A stretch of DNA of 6,323 bases, taken from NCBI GenBank assembly GCA_021783175.1, contig JAJXUF010000169.1, forward strand, positions 1 through 6,323, written 5' to 3'. The stretch's first letter is position 1, and the number at the start of each line of letters is the position of its first letter. The translations under genes and the position numbers were made by a program. This DNA is from Pseudomonadota bacterium. GTDB taxonomy: Bacteria > Pseudomonadota > Gammaproteobacteria > Acidiferrobacterales > UBA6901. Below are positions 1 to 6,228 of the stretch, piece by piece. The notes below the pieces were generated by a model. That model did not search any database. It was not told the origin of the DNA and saw nothing but the letters and a program-made list of their open reading frames with translations.

Positions 1-1
1 C

Positions 2-1534
2 GTCTATCAAGTGGGTTCGATTTCCAAACTATTGACCGCCACAGCGGTAATGCAACTTGTGGATCAGGGAAAGATCAATCTTGATGCTCCGATCCAGGAT
101 TACCTTCCGCACTTCTACATGAAATCTCGTTGGGCCGATACCGGACCAATCACGCCACGCGAACTGTTGTCACATCATGCCGGCCTGCCGACATATTATC
201 TGAAGGGCTTTTTCTCCCATGAACCCATGGCGGAACTGGCAAAAGACCTTACCGGTCAATACCTAGCCTACCCGCCGGGCAAGGTATTCAATTATTCCAA
301 CCTCGGGCCCGACTTGATGGGCCTGGTGATGGAGCGAATCAGCGGACAGCACTTCGCTCCATACATGCAATCCGCGCTGCTCGACCCGCTCGGCATGCAT
401 CATTCATCGTTCGTAATGAACGAGGAGATTGCGCCGCTACTGGCGCGCGGTTATGTAGACAACCAAGCGTCCAATCCCACGCCGATTAGGGATGTCCCGG
501 CAGGTTCGCTCCTCAGCAACGTCGTCGACCTTAGCCGCTTCATGCGGCTCGTATTTGGAGACGGAGAGCTGGATGGCCACCGCCTGGTTAGCTCCGCCTC
601 TCTAGACTCCATGTTTCAACCGCAGTTTGCGAATTCACCGCTCGATTTCGGGCAGCGTTTCGGGCTGGGATGGATGCTTAGCGGCTTGCCGGTTCACGGC
701 GGCGGCATGGTGGCCTGGCACAACGGTGGCACCAAGGCTTTCATCAGCCAGATGGCGATCATGCCGCAGAAGAAGCTCGGCGTGGTGGTGCTGGCCAATG
801 CCGACAGCGCGAACAAGATGATCTACGATGTTGCAGAACAGGCATTGCGCCTCGCGCTAAAAGCACGTTACGGAATTTCGCAACCGCCGCCAACTCCACC
901 ACCGCCGACAGTGAAGGTACCGCGTGCGGTTCTGGCAAGCTATGTCGGCGATTATAGCCTCATGGGGACTCTCGCCCATGTCTCGGTCGCCGGCGACCAC
1001 CTGAATCTGCATGTGATTGGTCATACCCTGGAACTTGTTCCGACCAGTCCAACATGGTTCCGCGCTGAATACCGCCTGCTTGGCCTGTTTCCGGTGACCA
1101 TCAAGTTTCCGCCGCTGCAATTTACCCGAGTGCAGGGTCATGACTTCGTGTTGCTCCATGACCGCATGGTGACGGCTGCGGAAAAGGTCCCCCACTACGT
1201 GCTGTCACAGGCCTGGCGCGAGCGCACTGGCAGTTACCACATTATCAATCCCGATGCCCACTACCTGGTCAACCTCGATCATTGCCGGATGCTCGTGCGG
1301 AACGGGCGATTGCTCCTCGATCTGCAGATCTCAGGCATCGAGGACCGTCGGGTGAAAGTCGTAATCATGCCTATATCCGATACCAAGGCCTATGTATACG
1401 GGCTGGGACGCAATGTGGGCGACATGACCACGGCCGACGACAACGACGGCCAGCCGGAAATCCACTATTCAGGCTACATCTTTGAGCGCGACAAGCCGAT
1501 TACAACACAGAAGTTGCTGACCGCACGCCGATAA
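2..1534 (+). CDS. Serine hydrolase of the beta-lactamase / class C family (peptidase S12-like), 5' partial
   Basis: The frame is open to the left edge (VYQVGSISK), so the start lies outside the window; the GTG at 11 is internal. 510 residues are visible. The N-terminal part (about 1-290) is a serine beta-lactamase-like fold with all three active-site motifs: SxxK at residues 6-9 (nucleophile Ser6, base Lys9), Tyr98-Ser-Asn100 (in FNYSNLG), and HNGG at 240-243 in place of KTG. A proline-rich linker (294-303) leads to a beta-rich C-terminal region of about 200 residues. This begins YVGDYS and resembles the C-terminal domain found on many S12-type hydrolases. Known members are esterases, D-aminopeptidases or DD-peptidase-like enzymes; HNGG favours esterase or peptidase over true beta-lactamase activity. 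The substrate cannot be told from sequence. Most relatives are exported, but the signal peptide would lie outside the window. It converges on the alpha/beta hydrolase gene. Family is confident, exact function is not. Confidence 0.92.
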   Translation, partial: VYQVGSISKLLTATAVMQLVDQGKINLDAPIQDYLPHFYMKSRWADTGPITPRELLSHHAGLPTYYLKGFFSHEPMAELAKDLTGQYLAYPPGKVFNYSNLGPDLMGLVMERISGQHFAPYMQSALLDPLGMHHSSFVMNEEIAPLLARGYVDNQASNPTPIRDVPAGSLLSNVVDLSRFMRLVFGDGELDGHRLVSSASLDSMFQPQFANSPLDFGQRFGLGWMLSGLPVHGGGMVAWHNGGTKAFISQMAIMPQKKLGVVVLANADSANKMIYDVAEQALRLALKARYGISQPPPTPPPPTVKVPRAVLASYVGDYSLMGTLAHVSVAGDHLNLHVIGHTLELVPTSPTWFRAEYRLLGLFPVTIKFPPLQFTRVQGHDFVLLHDRMVTAAEKVPHYVLSQAWRERTGSYHIINPDAHYLVNLDHCRMLVRNGRLLLDLQISGIEDRRVKVVIMPISDTKAYVYGLGRNVGDMTTADDNDGQPEIHYSGYIFERDKPITTQKLLTARR

Positions 1535-1535
1535 A

Positions 1536-1561
1536 CCGCTTTACCCCTGGAACTAAAGCGG
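1536..1561. terminator. Inverted repeat between convergent genes, possible bidirectional terminator
   Basis: CCGCTTTA (1536-1543) and TAAAGCGG (1554-1561) are perfect 8-bp complementary arms around a 10-base loop. The hairpin starts two bases after the serine hydrolase TAA. It also overlaps the TAG of the opposing alpha/beta hydrolase gene (1553-1555). Neither strand has a T-run after the stem, so it does not fit a classical intrinsic terminator. Its place between convergent stops suggests 3'-end formation or mRNA protection. Confidence 0.4.
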
Positions 1562-3028
1562 ACTATGGGGACCGACGATCCACATGCCATGGGCGCTTCC
1601 ATTTGAATACCGGCTGTGGAGATAGCTTACCGAAAATAGGATACGCGAACGCTGCGGGGCACGCACGGCCGCTTCGCTGCCATTCAGCGTGACTCCGGCT
1701 AGATCGAGGTGACTGTCGCTGGCAGTGATGGCAATCGGGGCGCTGATGCTTCCGCCTGTCACAGTAACGTTCGCATCGGTGGCAATCAAACCGCCCGGAT
1801 TGCCTCCGATGTGACTGCCGTCGATCTGTACCGAGGCGTCATCGATATCGAGTTCACGGATCTGCGCATTCCGTATCCGCACATCGCGACAGTCATGGAT
1901 GTGAATCGTATCGTAATTGCCTTCAAACACCCGGTTTCGCTGGTCGCGGCACGAACCAGTGCGCTTCGATGCGGGTACACCCCGGGCGCTGGCAGTAAAC
2001 TGCAGTGCCACCTCGCGCGTTGGCCCCGGGTTTTGCAGTGCCTGAAGCACGATGTCCCTGAATTCCAGGGGCCGGTCGTCCATTGGTGTGTGACCACAGT
2101 TGTGCAAGATTTTCAGTCGCGCCTGCGGAATATTGGCAAGTAGAACTTCTGCCGTACGCAGCGGCGCAATCGGGTCGCGATCACCCCAGACAAGCAGCGT
2201 TGGTGCTTGCACGCGCAGAATGATGTCGCTGAAGTCATCCAGCACCAGAGCCAGTCCGGCAATCTTCGCTGGGTCGGAATCCAAGAATTCGCGACGCAAC
2301 AACGCATCATCAACTAGCAGATCTTGATCGGGCCGCAGACGCTCGAGCAATCCCAGCGCATTGGCGACAAGATCCTGCAGCTGCTCGCGCTGATTGGGAT
2401 ACAAAGTCGGAATCTGATCAATGCCCAGGTGCGACAGGTATTGGCTATAGGCCATACGGTGCAGAATACCGGCAACATCGGCAAGCACCAGCGAGCGCAC
2501 ATCGTTCGGATAGGTTGCTGCATAACGCAAGGCAATGGCAGCACCCAGTGAATGACCGATCAGATCGAATGGTCCGTGTATGTACCTGGCGGCGACAAAT
2601 CTGACAAAGGCAACATAATTGGCCGGAGAATAAAGCTTATTTCCCTTGGTTGAGCGGCCGAACCCCGGCAAATCAAACGTAACCACGTGATAGTGCAAGG
2701 CAAGCACCGGGATCAGCCTACTCCAGTCGCGCGATGCCTTGTCGCCAATGCCGTGGATAAGCACCACGGACCTGGTTTGGCCGATTCCAGCCTGGTACAC
2801 ATAGGCTTGGCCGCCAAACACAGGTTCCTGAATGAATTCAGCGCGGGTATGAATGCTAGCGGCAGTGGCGTCAGCCGCCGCCGGTCGCATCGCCAGTAAC
2901 AAACCTAGCATCGCTCCTGCGATCGTGCACAGACCCAACATCCATCTCTCAGCCAGAGAATCCGCCATAAATGTTTGTCGCAGCACCCGAGAACTGCAGC
3001 ATTTTTTGGCAGGTTCGGCGCGCGCCAT
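1553..3028 (-). CDS. Exported alpha/beta hydrolase with C-terminal beta-helix-like extension
   Basis: 491 residues. A hydrophobic segment at about 29-47 followed by PAAADA looks like a signal peptide or anchor, so the enzyme probably works outside the cytoplasm. Residues 60-335 are an alpha/beta hydrolase: oxyanion region HG (92-93), nucleophile elbow GHSLG (158-162, Ser160), acid Asp285 in WGDRDP, and His313 in CGHTP. All triad members are present and correctly spaced, so it should be an active esterase, lipase or related hydrolase; the substrate is unknown. Residues about 355-491 are not part of this fold. They read as short beta-strands with turns (IHIHDCRDVRIRNAQI, then VTVTGGSISAPIAIT), typical of a right-handed parallel beta-helix. 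The start at 3028 has TGAGG four bases upstream. Met21 (2968) would give a more usual signal peptide but lacks a good ribosome site, so the start is uncertain by 20 codons. Transcription diverges from the lipoprotein gene. Confidence 0.9.
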   Translation of the reverse strand: MARAEPAKKCCSSRVLRQTFMADSLAERWMLGLCTIAGAMLGLLLAMRPAAADATAASIHTRAEFIQEPVFGGQAYVYQAGIGQTRSVVLIHGIGDKASRDWSRLIPVLALHYHVVTFDLPGFGRSTKGNKLYSPANYVAFVRFVAARYIHGPFDLIGHSLGAAIALRYAATYPNDVRSLVLADVAGILHRMAYSQYLSHLGIDQIPTLYPNQREQLQDLVANALGLLERLRPDQDLLVDDALLRREFLDSDPAKIAGLALVLDDFSDIILRVQAPTLLVWGDRDPIAPLRTAEVLLANIPQARLKILHNCGHTPMDDRPLEFRDIVLQALQNPGPTREVALQFTASARGVPASKRTGSCRDQRNRVFEGNYDTIHIHDCRDVRIRNAQIRELDIDDASVQIDGSHIGGNPGGLIATDANVTVTGGSISAPIAITASDSHLDLAGVTLNGSEAAVRAPQRSRILFSVSYLHSRYSNGSAHGMWIVGPHSPL

Positions 3029-3049
3029 CGAACCTCAGGAAGTGCGCGG

Positions 3050-3062
3050 TGTCATAATGACA
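3050..3062. promoter_or_regulatory. 13-bp perfect palindrome, possible operator
   Basis: TGTCAT-A-ATGACA has perfect 6-bp arms around a single central base. It lies 22 bases upstream of the alpha/beta hydrolase start, where a dimeric regulator or the -10 region could sit. No specific regulator can be assigned, and the site occurs once in the window. Confidence 0.3.
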
Positions 3063-3141
3063 TTTGATTGCCCCTAGACATCCCGACCGGTACTCATGCT
3101 CCGGCGATCGACCGCGTATCAGTTCTTCGCAACAAGCCTCT

Positions 3142-3170
3142 TTCATTATCACCATACCTAATAATAAAAT
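3142..3170 (+). promoter_or_regulatory. Candidate sigma70-type promoter for the lipoprotein gene
   Basis: TTCATT (3142-3147, 3 of 6 matches to the -35 consensus) is separated by 17 bases from TAAAAT (3165-3170, 5 of 6 matches to the -10). This is the most AT-rich stretch of the intergenic region. Transcription would begin near 3177 and leave a leader of about 88 bases. The weak -35 keeps confidence low. Confidence 0.35.
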
Positions 3171-3264
3171 GAGACTGGTTCTACGTATATCGCGGCAATC
3201 ATGGCACCCCAATGCACTTCATACAACCATATATCGGAACGATGACATACCGAAGGAGCGACTT

Positions 3265-3705
3265 ATGAAACGTTTATCCCTGTGGCTTTTGGCGGCAGGC
3301 ATGATGTTATTGGCTGGTTGTGCAATGCACCGCACCCCGGAGCAGTTTGCGCATAGCTTCTTCGAGGATGGAAAGGAATCAATAATCAAGGCACTCAAAA
3401 AACAGGACGCGAGTCCAGCGCAGCTGGATCAGGCACGCGCTATCCTGGACCGCAACGAACCGACGGTCACTGCCGATCTCGCCGTGTTTTTCCGCAGCCA
3501 GCAGGACGTCATTCTTGGCGTCACCTCGGGCAAGGACACCGAACAACTGCTAGCGCTTGAAGGAAAGATGCACGAGGCAAACGACACGGCATTGCGCGGA
3601 ATCGGCAAGATGCACGAGGAACTACATGCAGCGGTTGGTGACAAGATTTGGACTGGCGCGACCGCCCAGATGGAACAAAAAATGGCGCATTACCTGAAAA
3701 GATAG
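3265..3705 (+). CDS. Small predicted lipoprotein of unknown function
   Basis: 146 residues, starting at the ATG preceded by AAGGAG (3253-3258, six bases upstream). An upstream in-frame ATG at 3064 is rejected because it has no ribosome site and would bury the signal peptide. The N-terminus is a lipoprotein signal: MKR, hydrophobic core, lipobox LAGC with the acylated Cys19. Ala follows the cysteine, which in Gram-negatives favours outer-membrane sorting. The mature part (about 128 residues) is polar and mostly helical by appearance. SPAQLDQARAIL (50-61) and a helical second half faintly resemble the periplasmic Spy/CpxP type, with SPAQ in the place of LTxxQ, but this is only an impression. 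GKMHE occurs twice, at 100-104 and 114-118, giving a short 14-residue internal repeat. It stands alone, flanked by a divergent and a convergent gene. I do not recognise a specific family. Confidence 0.82.
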   Translation: MKRLSLWLLAAGMMLLAGCAMHRTPEQFAHSFFEDGKESIIKALKKQDASPAQLDQARAILDRNEPTVTADLAVFFRSQQDVILGVTSGKDTEQLLALEGKMHEANDTALRGIGKMHEELHAAVGDKIWTGATAQMEQKMAHYLKR

Positions 3706-3716
3706 CGACTCGTACA

Positions 3717-3750
3717 GCCGGACAGGGCGCAAACTAGCGCTCTGCCCGGC
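3717..3750. terminator. Strong hairpin between convergent genes, likely bidirectional terminator
   Basis: A 14-base left arm (3717-3730, starting GCCGGACAGG) pairs with 3737-3750 around a 6-base loop (AAACTA). There is one A-C mismatch and one possible G-U pair. It lies 11 bases after the lipoprotein TAG and 17 bases beyond the end of the opposing Lys-rich protein gene. There is no T-run on either strand, so termination would depend on the stem or on Rho. Confidence 0.5.
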
Positions 3751-3767
3751 GAAACTGCCAATCTTCA

Positions 3768-4409
3768 CTATCTACGGCGTGTGCCAGCCTTGCGTGCGGC
3801 CTTCTTTACGGGTGCCACTTTTTTCTTGGCCTTCTTTGCGCTGCGTGCAGGTGCCTTCTTCTTCACTGGCGCTTTTGCCTTCACTGGCGCTTTTGCCTTT
3901 TTTACCGGTGACTGCTTGGCTGCTTTTTTGGGACCTGCAGCTCCCTTGGAAGGTGCTTTGCGTGCGGAAAACTGGATTGATCTTATCCGAGCCATCATCT
4001 CATCCAGGTATGCGCGACGTGCGCGCATGCGCTCTATGGCGGTACGCGCAAAGTCGGGTCCGGTTTCACCCGGCGTAAGCTGACGATAGGCCATTTCAAT
4101 CACGCTATCCTCATACGCATGGATGCGTTCTGCCTCGGGACCGGCAATTGCGCACACCGAACGTAGAAGGTCGCTGGCCTTAAGGTTAATCTCATGCAAC
4201 GTCTTGGCATTGGTTGGGCCGACCCAGCTTAGAATCGTCCACTTGTCGCCTGCCGGACCGGGGTTATCGAGATAGCGCTGCCAAATCCCGATCGCCTCGC
4301 CGCAAGTAGCCGAAAGCTCGCCGATACGCTTTAGCACTAACTCTCGATCCTTAGCCCTCTCCGGCGACCACCGCCCCATAAGGGCCACTGCCTGCTCCAA
4401 GCTTCTCAT
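3768..4409 (-). CDS. Hypothetical protein with histone H1-like Lys/Ala/Pro-rich C-terminal tail
   Basis: 213 residues from the ATG at 4409, chosen because GGAGG lies five bases upstream (complement of 4415-4419). An in-frame ATG at 4442 would add 11 residues (MFFCSRITEGG) but has no ribosome site. Residues 1-148 form an acidic/basic, probably all-helical region (KTLHEINLKASDLLRSVC, then AIERMRARRAYLDEMMARI) that I do not recognise. Residues about 150-213 are a low-complexity cationic tail with repeats such as AKAPVK, ending TRRR. Such tails occur in bacterial histone H1-like proteins, AlgP, and PhaF-type phasins. They bind DNA or RNA non-specifically, so nucleoid association is a reasonable inference; a phasin with a DNA-binding tail is an alternative. 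It has its own candidate promoter. The upstream lexA operon ends in a terminator, so it is probably an independent unit. Confidence 0.82.
   Translation of the reverse strand: MRSLEQAVALMGRWSPERAKDRELVLKRIGELSATCGEAIGIWQRYLDNPGPAGDKWTILSWVGPTNAKTLHEINLKASDLLRSVCAIAGPEAERIHAYEDSVIEMAYRQLTPGETGPDFARTAIERMRARRAYLDEMMARIRSIQFSARKAPSKGAAGPKKAAKQSPVKKAKAPVKAKAPVKKKAPARSAKKAKKKVAPVKKAARKAGTRRR
3862..3897. repeat. Exact 18-bp tandem duplication inside the Lys-rich tail
   Basis: Two identical copies (3862-3879 and 3880-3897) each begin TTCACTGGCG and end TTTTGCC. On the coding strand each unit encodes six residues, giving AKAPVK-type repeats. The perfect identity suggests recent slippage or duplication; copy number could vary between strains without breaking the frame. 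Confidence 0.9.
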
Positions 4410-4465
4410 ACCGCCCTCCGTAATGCGCGAACAGAAAAACATCTAAGTAACAGACTTATAGATGA

Positions 4466-4494
4466 ATAATACGGACGGCGCCAGTTGGGAGCAA
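4466..4494 (-). promoter_or_regulatory. Candidate promoter of the Lys-rich protein gene
   Basis: On the - strand, TTGCTC (complement of 4489-4494) and TATTAT (complement of 4466-4471) are separated by exactly 17 bases. The -10 matches 5 of 6 and the -35 matches 3 of 6, including the TTG. Transcription would begin near 4459, giving a leader of about 50 bases to the start at 4409. Confidence 0.45.
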
Positions 4495-4511
4495 TACGGA
4501 CCGGAAGTTGG
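4468..4511. repeat. Imperfect direct repeat overlapping the promoter
   Basis: AATACGGAC occurs at 4468-4476 and 4493-4501. Each copy is followed by AGTTGG (4483-4488 and 4506-4511). The copies are 25 and 23 bases apart and cover the -10 to beyond the -35 of the candidate promoter. They could be tandem sites for a regulator, or simply a local duplication. Confidence 0.45.
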
Positions 4512-4566
4512 AAAATTGGCAACATGAATAAGGTGGAGCACGTTTGAACTAGTCCTGACGCGCGAT

Positions 4567-4605
4567 AAAAAACCGTCTCTGCGCAAAATGCGCGACCTGA
4601 ACGGT
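4567..4605 (-). terminator. Rho-independent terminator of the lexA / Y-family-like operon
   Basis: Read on the - strand: ACCGT (complement of 4601-4605), an inner hairpin GCGCA-TTT-TGCGC (complement of 4581-4593), then ACGGT (complement of 4572-4576) running directly into six T (4572-4567). The outer arms pair over 5 bp and the inner arms over 5 bp. It starts 31 bases after the stop codon at 4636. A stem followed by a T-run on the correct strand makes this a convincing operon end. Confidence 0.75.
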
Positions 4606-4635
4606 CTGGACCAACATTACATCTAACACCTGACC

Positions 4636-5619
4636 CTACGCCGCAGAATCGAACAGTTCTTCATCAAGTTCCAGGGTCCGGCCCGAAGCACGCGCTGGAG
4701 GGAACAATTCAAACTGACCACTGACGTTCTGCAACTCTTCGGCAATCAACCGCACCTTAATCAAGGACCGACCGTGCGAGGAGTCGACAAAGAGATCGCG
4801 AACGCATGCTAAGAGGTAATCCGGGTCTACCTGCTCGGCCCGCGTGGGAAATTCGCCTAATTCCAGCGCTGCGTGGTGATCCATTGCATCCATCAGCAGT
4901 GTTTTCCTTTTGGCGGATGCGTATTTAAGCTCAATACGAATCTTGCCGGTAAGGAGTTCCTGCCGCCGCAATCGAGAAACGAGCCGATGGCACACATGCC
5001 TGAGATACCGCGCGACGGTGCGTGGCGCCGATGTATTCGGTGGCAACACCCGCTCCTGATCAATATATGACAATGGGACGACGTCCTGAACCACAGACGC
5101 AGCGTCTCGACCACGGCACAGCATCCATAACCGCTTTCCGGCCATTCCATAGCGTCGGACAAGCATGGCGGCGGGTAACGCTGCAAGCTCACCGCAGGTG
5201 CGAACGTCCAGTAACGACAGAAACAAACGCATTTCGGCCGCGCGTCCCTTGAGGAAATCCAGATCAACATCATGCAGCCGTTGCCGCATTTCCCATGGTG
5301 AAATCACATTGCAATGACCCGGCGCCGCCAGAGTCGCAGCAAGTCCGGCGCCATAGCGATCGCCGGCGACTCCGATGCGCCAGACACAGCGTGGAAGGCG
5401 CGCATTAAGCACAATCGAGAGCTGGTCTGCCATTGCCTCGGGGGAGCCTTCGTCGTGCTGCCAGTGGGTGACGTCGAGGAGAATCCTGCCGCGTCCAACG
5501 TAGGGCACATCGCCACTTTGATGCGGAAACGCCTGATGCAGGATTAAGTCGGGATTTACACTTTCGGCCTCAATACACATGGCGATTACAGCGCGCGGCC
5601 AGTAGCAGGTGCGCGTCAT
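4636..5619 (-). CDS. Truncated, apparently non-catalytic Y-family polymerase-like protein (ImuB-like) with beta-clamp motif
   Basis: 327 residues. The region around 46-51 (ILLDVT) matches the strand just after the SxDE motif of Y-family polymerases. The next part (IGVAGDRYGAGLAATLAA, 82-99) matches the GIA..K..A..A segment, and CGELAALP...RRYG...LWMLCRGRD (142-172) matches the thumb helix-hairpin region. Residues about 185-300 resemble the little finger. QFELF (302-306) fits the beta-clamp-binding consensus QLxLF. The first palm half with the metal-binding Asp, and the SxDE acidic pair, are absent, so no polymerase activity is expected. ImuB is also non-catalytic but is usually about 500 residues; this one is much shorter. 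Truncation at the start is real: the ATG follows the lexA TGA by one base, and an in-frame stop lies at 5647-5649. No good ribosome site is visible, suggesting translational coupling to lexA. The likely role is a clamp-binding adaptor in SOS translesion synthesis (inference). Confidence 0.8.
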   Translation of the reverse strand: MTRTCYWPRAVIAMCIEAESVNPDLILHQAFPHQSGDVPYVGRGRILLDVTHWQHDEGSPEAMADQLSIVLNARLPRCVWRIGVAGDRYGAGLAATLAAPGHCNVISPWEMRQRLHDVDLDFLKGRAAEMRLFLSLLDVRTCGELAALPAAMLVRRYGMAGKRLWMLCRGRDAASVVQDVVPLSYIDQERVLPPNTSAPRTVARYLRHVCHRLVSRLRRQELLTGKIRIELKYASAKRKTLLMDAMDHHAALELGEFPTRAEQVDPDYLLACVRDLFVDSSHGRSLIKVRLIAEELQNVSGQFELFPPARASGRTLELDEELFDSAA

Positions 5620-5620
5620 G

Positions 5621-6226
5621 TCAGCGGTAGGAACGGAACTGACCGATCACAACGCCTTGAATATGCACCCGGGTGCCGGTATAGCGCATGGGAGCCATGG
5701 CGCCGTTCGCCGGGTGCAATGTAACCGTGCTATCACGATTGCGTTGCAGACGTTTGAGCGTTGCTTCCACCCCGTCGATGAGTGCCACCACGATTTCCCC
5801 GTCGCGCGCAGTTTCACTGCTCTGAACCACCACCATGTCGCCGTCGAGGATGCCCGCCTCTATCATGGAATCTCCTTGGACCCTGAGCACGAATCGCCCT
5901 GGTGCGACAAAAAACTCGCTCAGATCGATCGTGTCCTGGCCGGCTATGGCCTCAATCGGCCTGCCCGCAGCAATGGACCCGAGCAAAGGCAAGGAGCCGT
6001 CTCGCTGTCGCGTCCCGGAGCTCGACGCGAGCCGTATCCCTCGGGCGCGATCCGGCTCAACAACGATGAGACCTTCCGCGGCAACTGCCTGGAGATAACG
6101 ATGGACAGTGCCGCGCGAACTGATTCCGAGATGCGCCGCAATTTCGCGCAACTTCGGCGTCACACCACGCTCGCGCTGATAGGCGCAAAGGAATTCGTAT
6201 ACCTGCCGTTGACGATCAGTGAGCAT
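5621..6226 (-). CDS. lexA: LexA, SOS response transcriptional repressor (self-cleaving serine peptidase S24)
   Basis: 201 residues, almost the same as E. coli LexA (202). Residues 1-65 are the winged helix-turn-helix domain, starting MLTDRQRQVYEFL. The recognition region LGISSRGTVHRYLQAV (33-48) contains an HR pair rather than the E. coli PNAAEEHL sequence. The C-terminal latent peptidase has the Ala87-Gly88 cleavage bond in GSIAAGRP, nucleophile Ser120 in GDSM, and Lys158 in EATLKRL, with spacings close to those known. It should dimerise, repress SOS genes, and cut itself when RecA filaments form on single-stranded DNA. The DNA-binding domain is complete, so it is LexA and not UmuD. It is the first gene of a two-gene operon with the ImuB-like gene (stop and start one base apart) and probably represses itself through the direct repeat next to its start. 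No strong GGAGG precedes the ATG; only AAGAGA, inside the candidate operator, is available. Confidence 0.97.
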   Translation of the reverse strand: MLTDRQRQVYEFLCAYQRERGVTPKLREIAAHLGISSRGTVHRYLQAVAAEGLIVVEPDRARGIRLASSSGTRQRDGSLPLLGSIAAGRPIEAIAGQDTIDLSEFFVAPGRFVLRVQGDSMIEAGILDGDMVVVQSSETARDGEIVVALIDGVEATLKRLQRNRDSTVTLHPANGAMAPMRYTGTRVHIQGVVIGQFRSYR

Positions 6227-6228
6227 AT

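Larger units (their letters stand above)
3029..3264. other. Divergent intergenic region (236 bases)
   Basis: This stretch separates the starts of the alpha/beta hydrolase (-) and lipoprotein (+) genes, so it should hold both promoters. The + frame is open from 3064 through the lipoprotein, but the part before 3265 (MIAPRHPDRYSCSG...) has no recognisable domain and the ribosome site is at 3265. I therefore treat it as non-coding. It contains a 13-bp palindrome near the - strand gene and an AT-rich patch at 3141-3170. Confidence 0.7.

Noticed and set aside
1709..2143. Open frame of 144 codons on the + strand
   Set aside because: It is antisense to the alpha/beta hydrolase, has no ribosome site and no recognisable motif.
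3064..3264. Upstream in-frame extension of the lipoprotein gene
   Set aside because: A start at 3064 has no ribosome site and would place 67 residues before a complete lipoprotein signal. AAGGAG is correctly placed for 3265.
3779..4083. Two overlapping + strand frames rich in Phe/Leu/Ala
   Set aside because: They are the mirror of the Lys/Ala-rich tail on the opposite strand. The hydrophobic appearance is a compositional artefact, not a membrane protein.
4427..4441. GAACAGAAAAAC as a second SOS-like box
   Set aside because: Only one GAAC half-site is present; the second half does not match at the required spacing.
4410..4442. Earlier ATG at 4442 for the Lys-rich protein
   Set aside because: There is no ribosome site before it, while GGAGG is well placed for the ATG at 4409.
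4636..5619. Frameshifted full-length Y-family polymerase
   Set aside because: The sequence directly upstream is lexA, which is intact to its stop codon, so no displaced N-terminal palm half can be hidden there.
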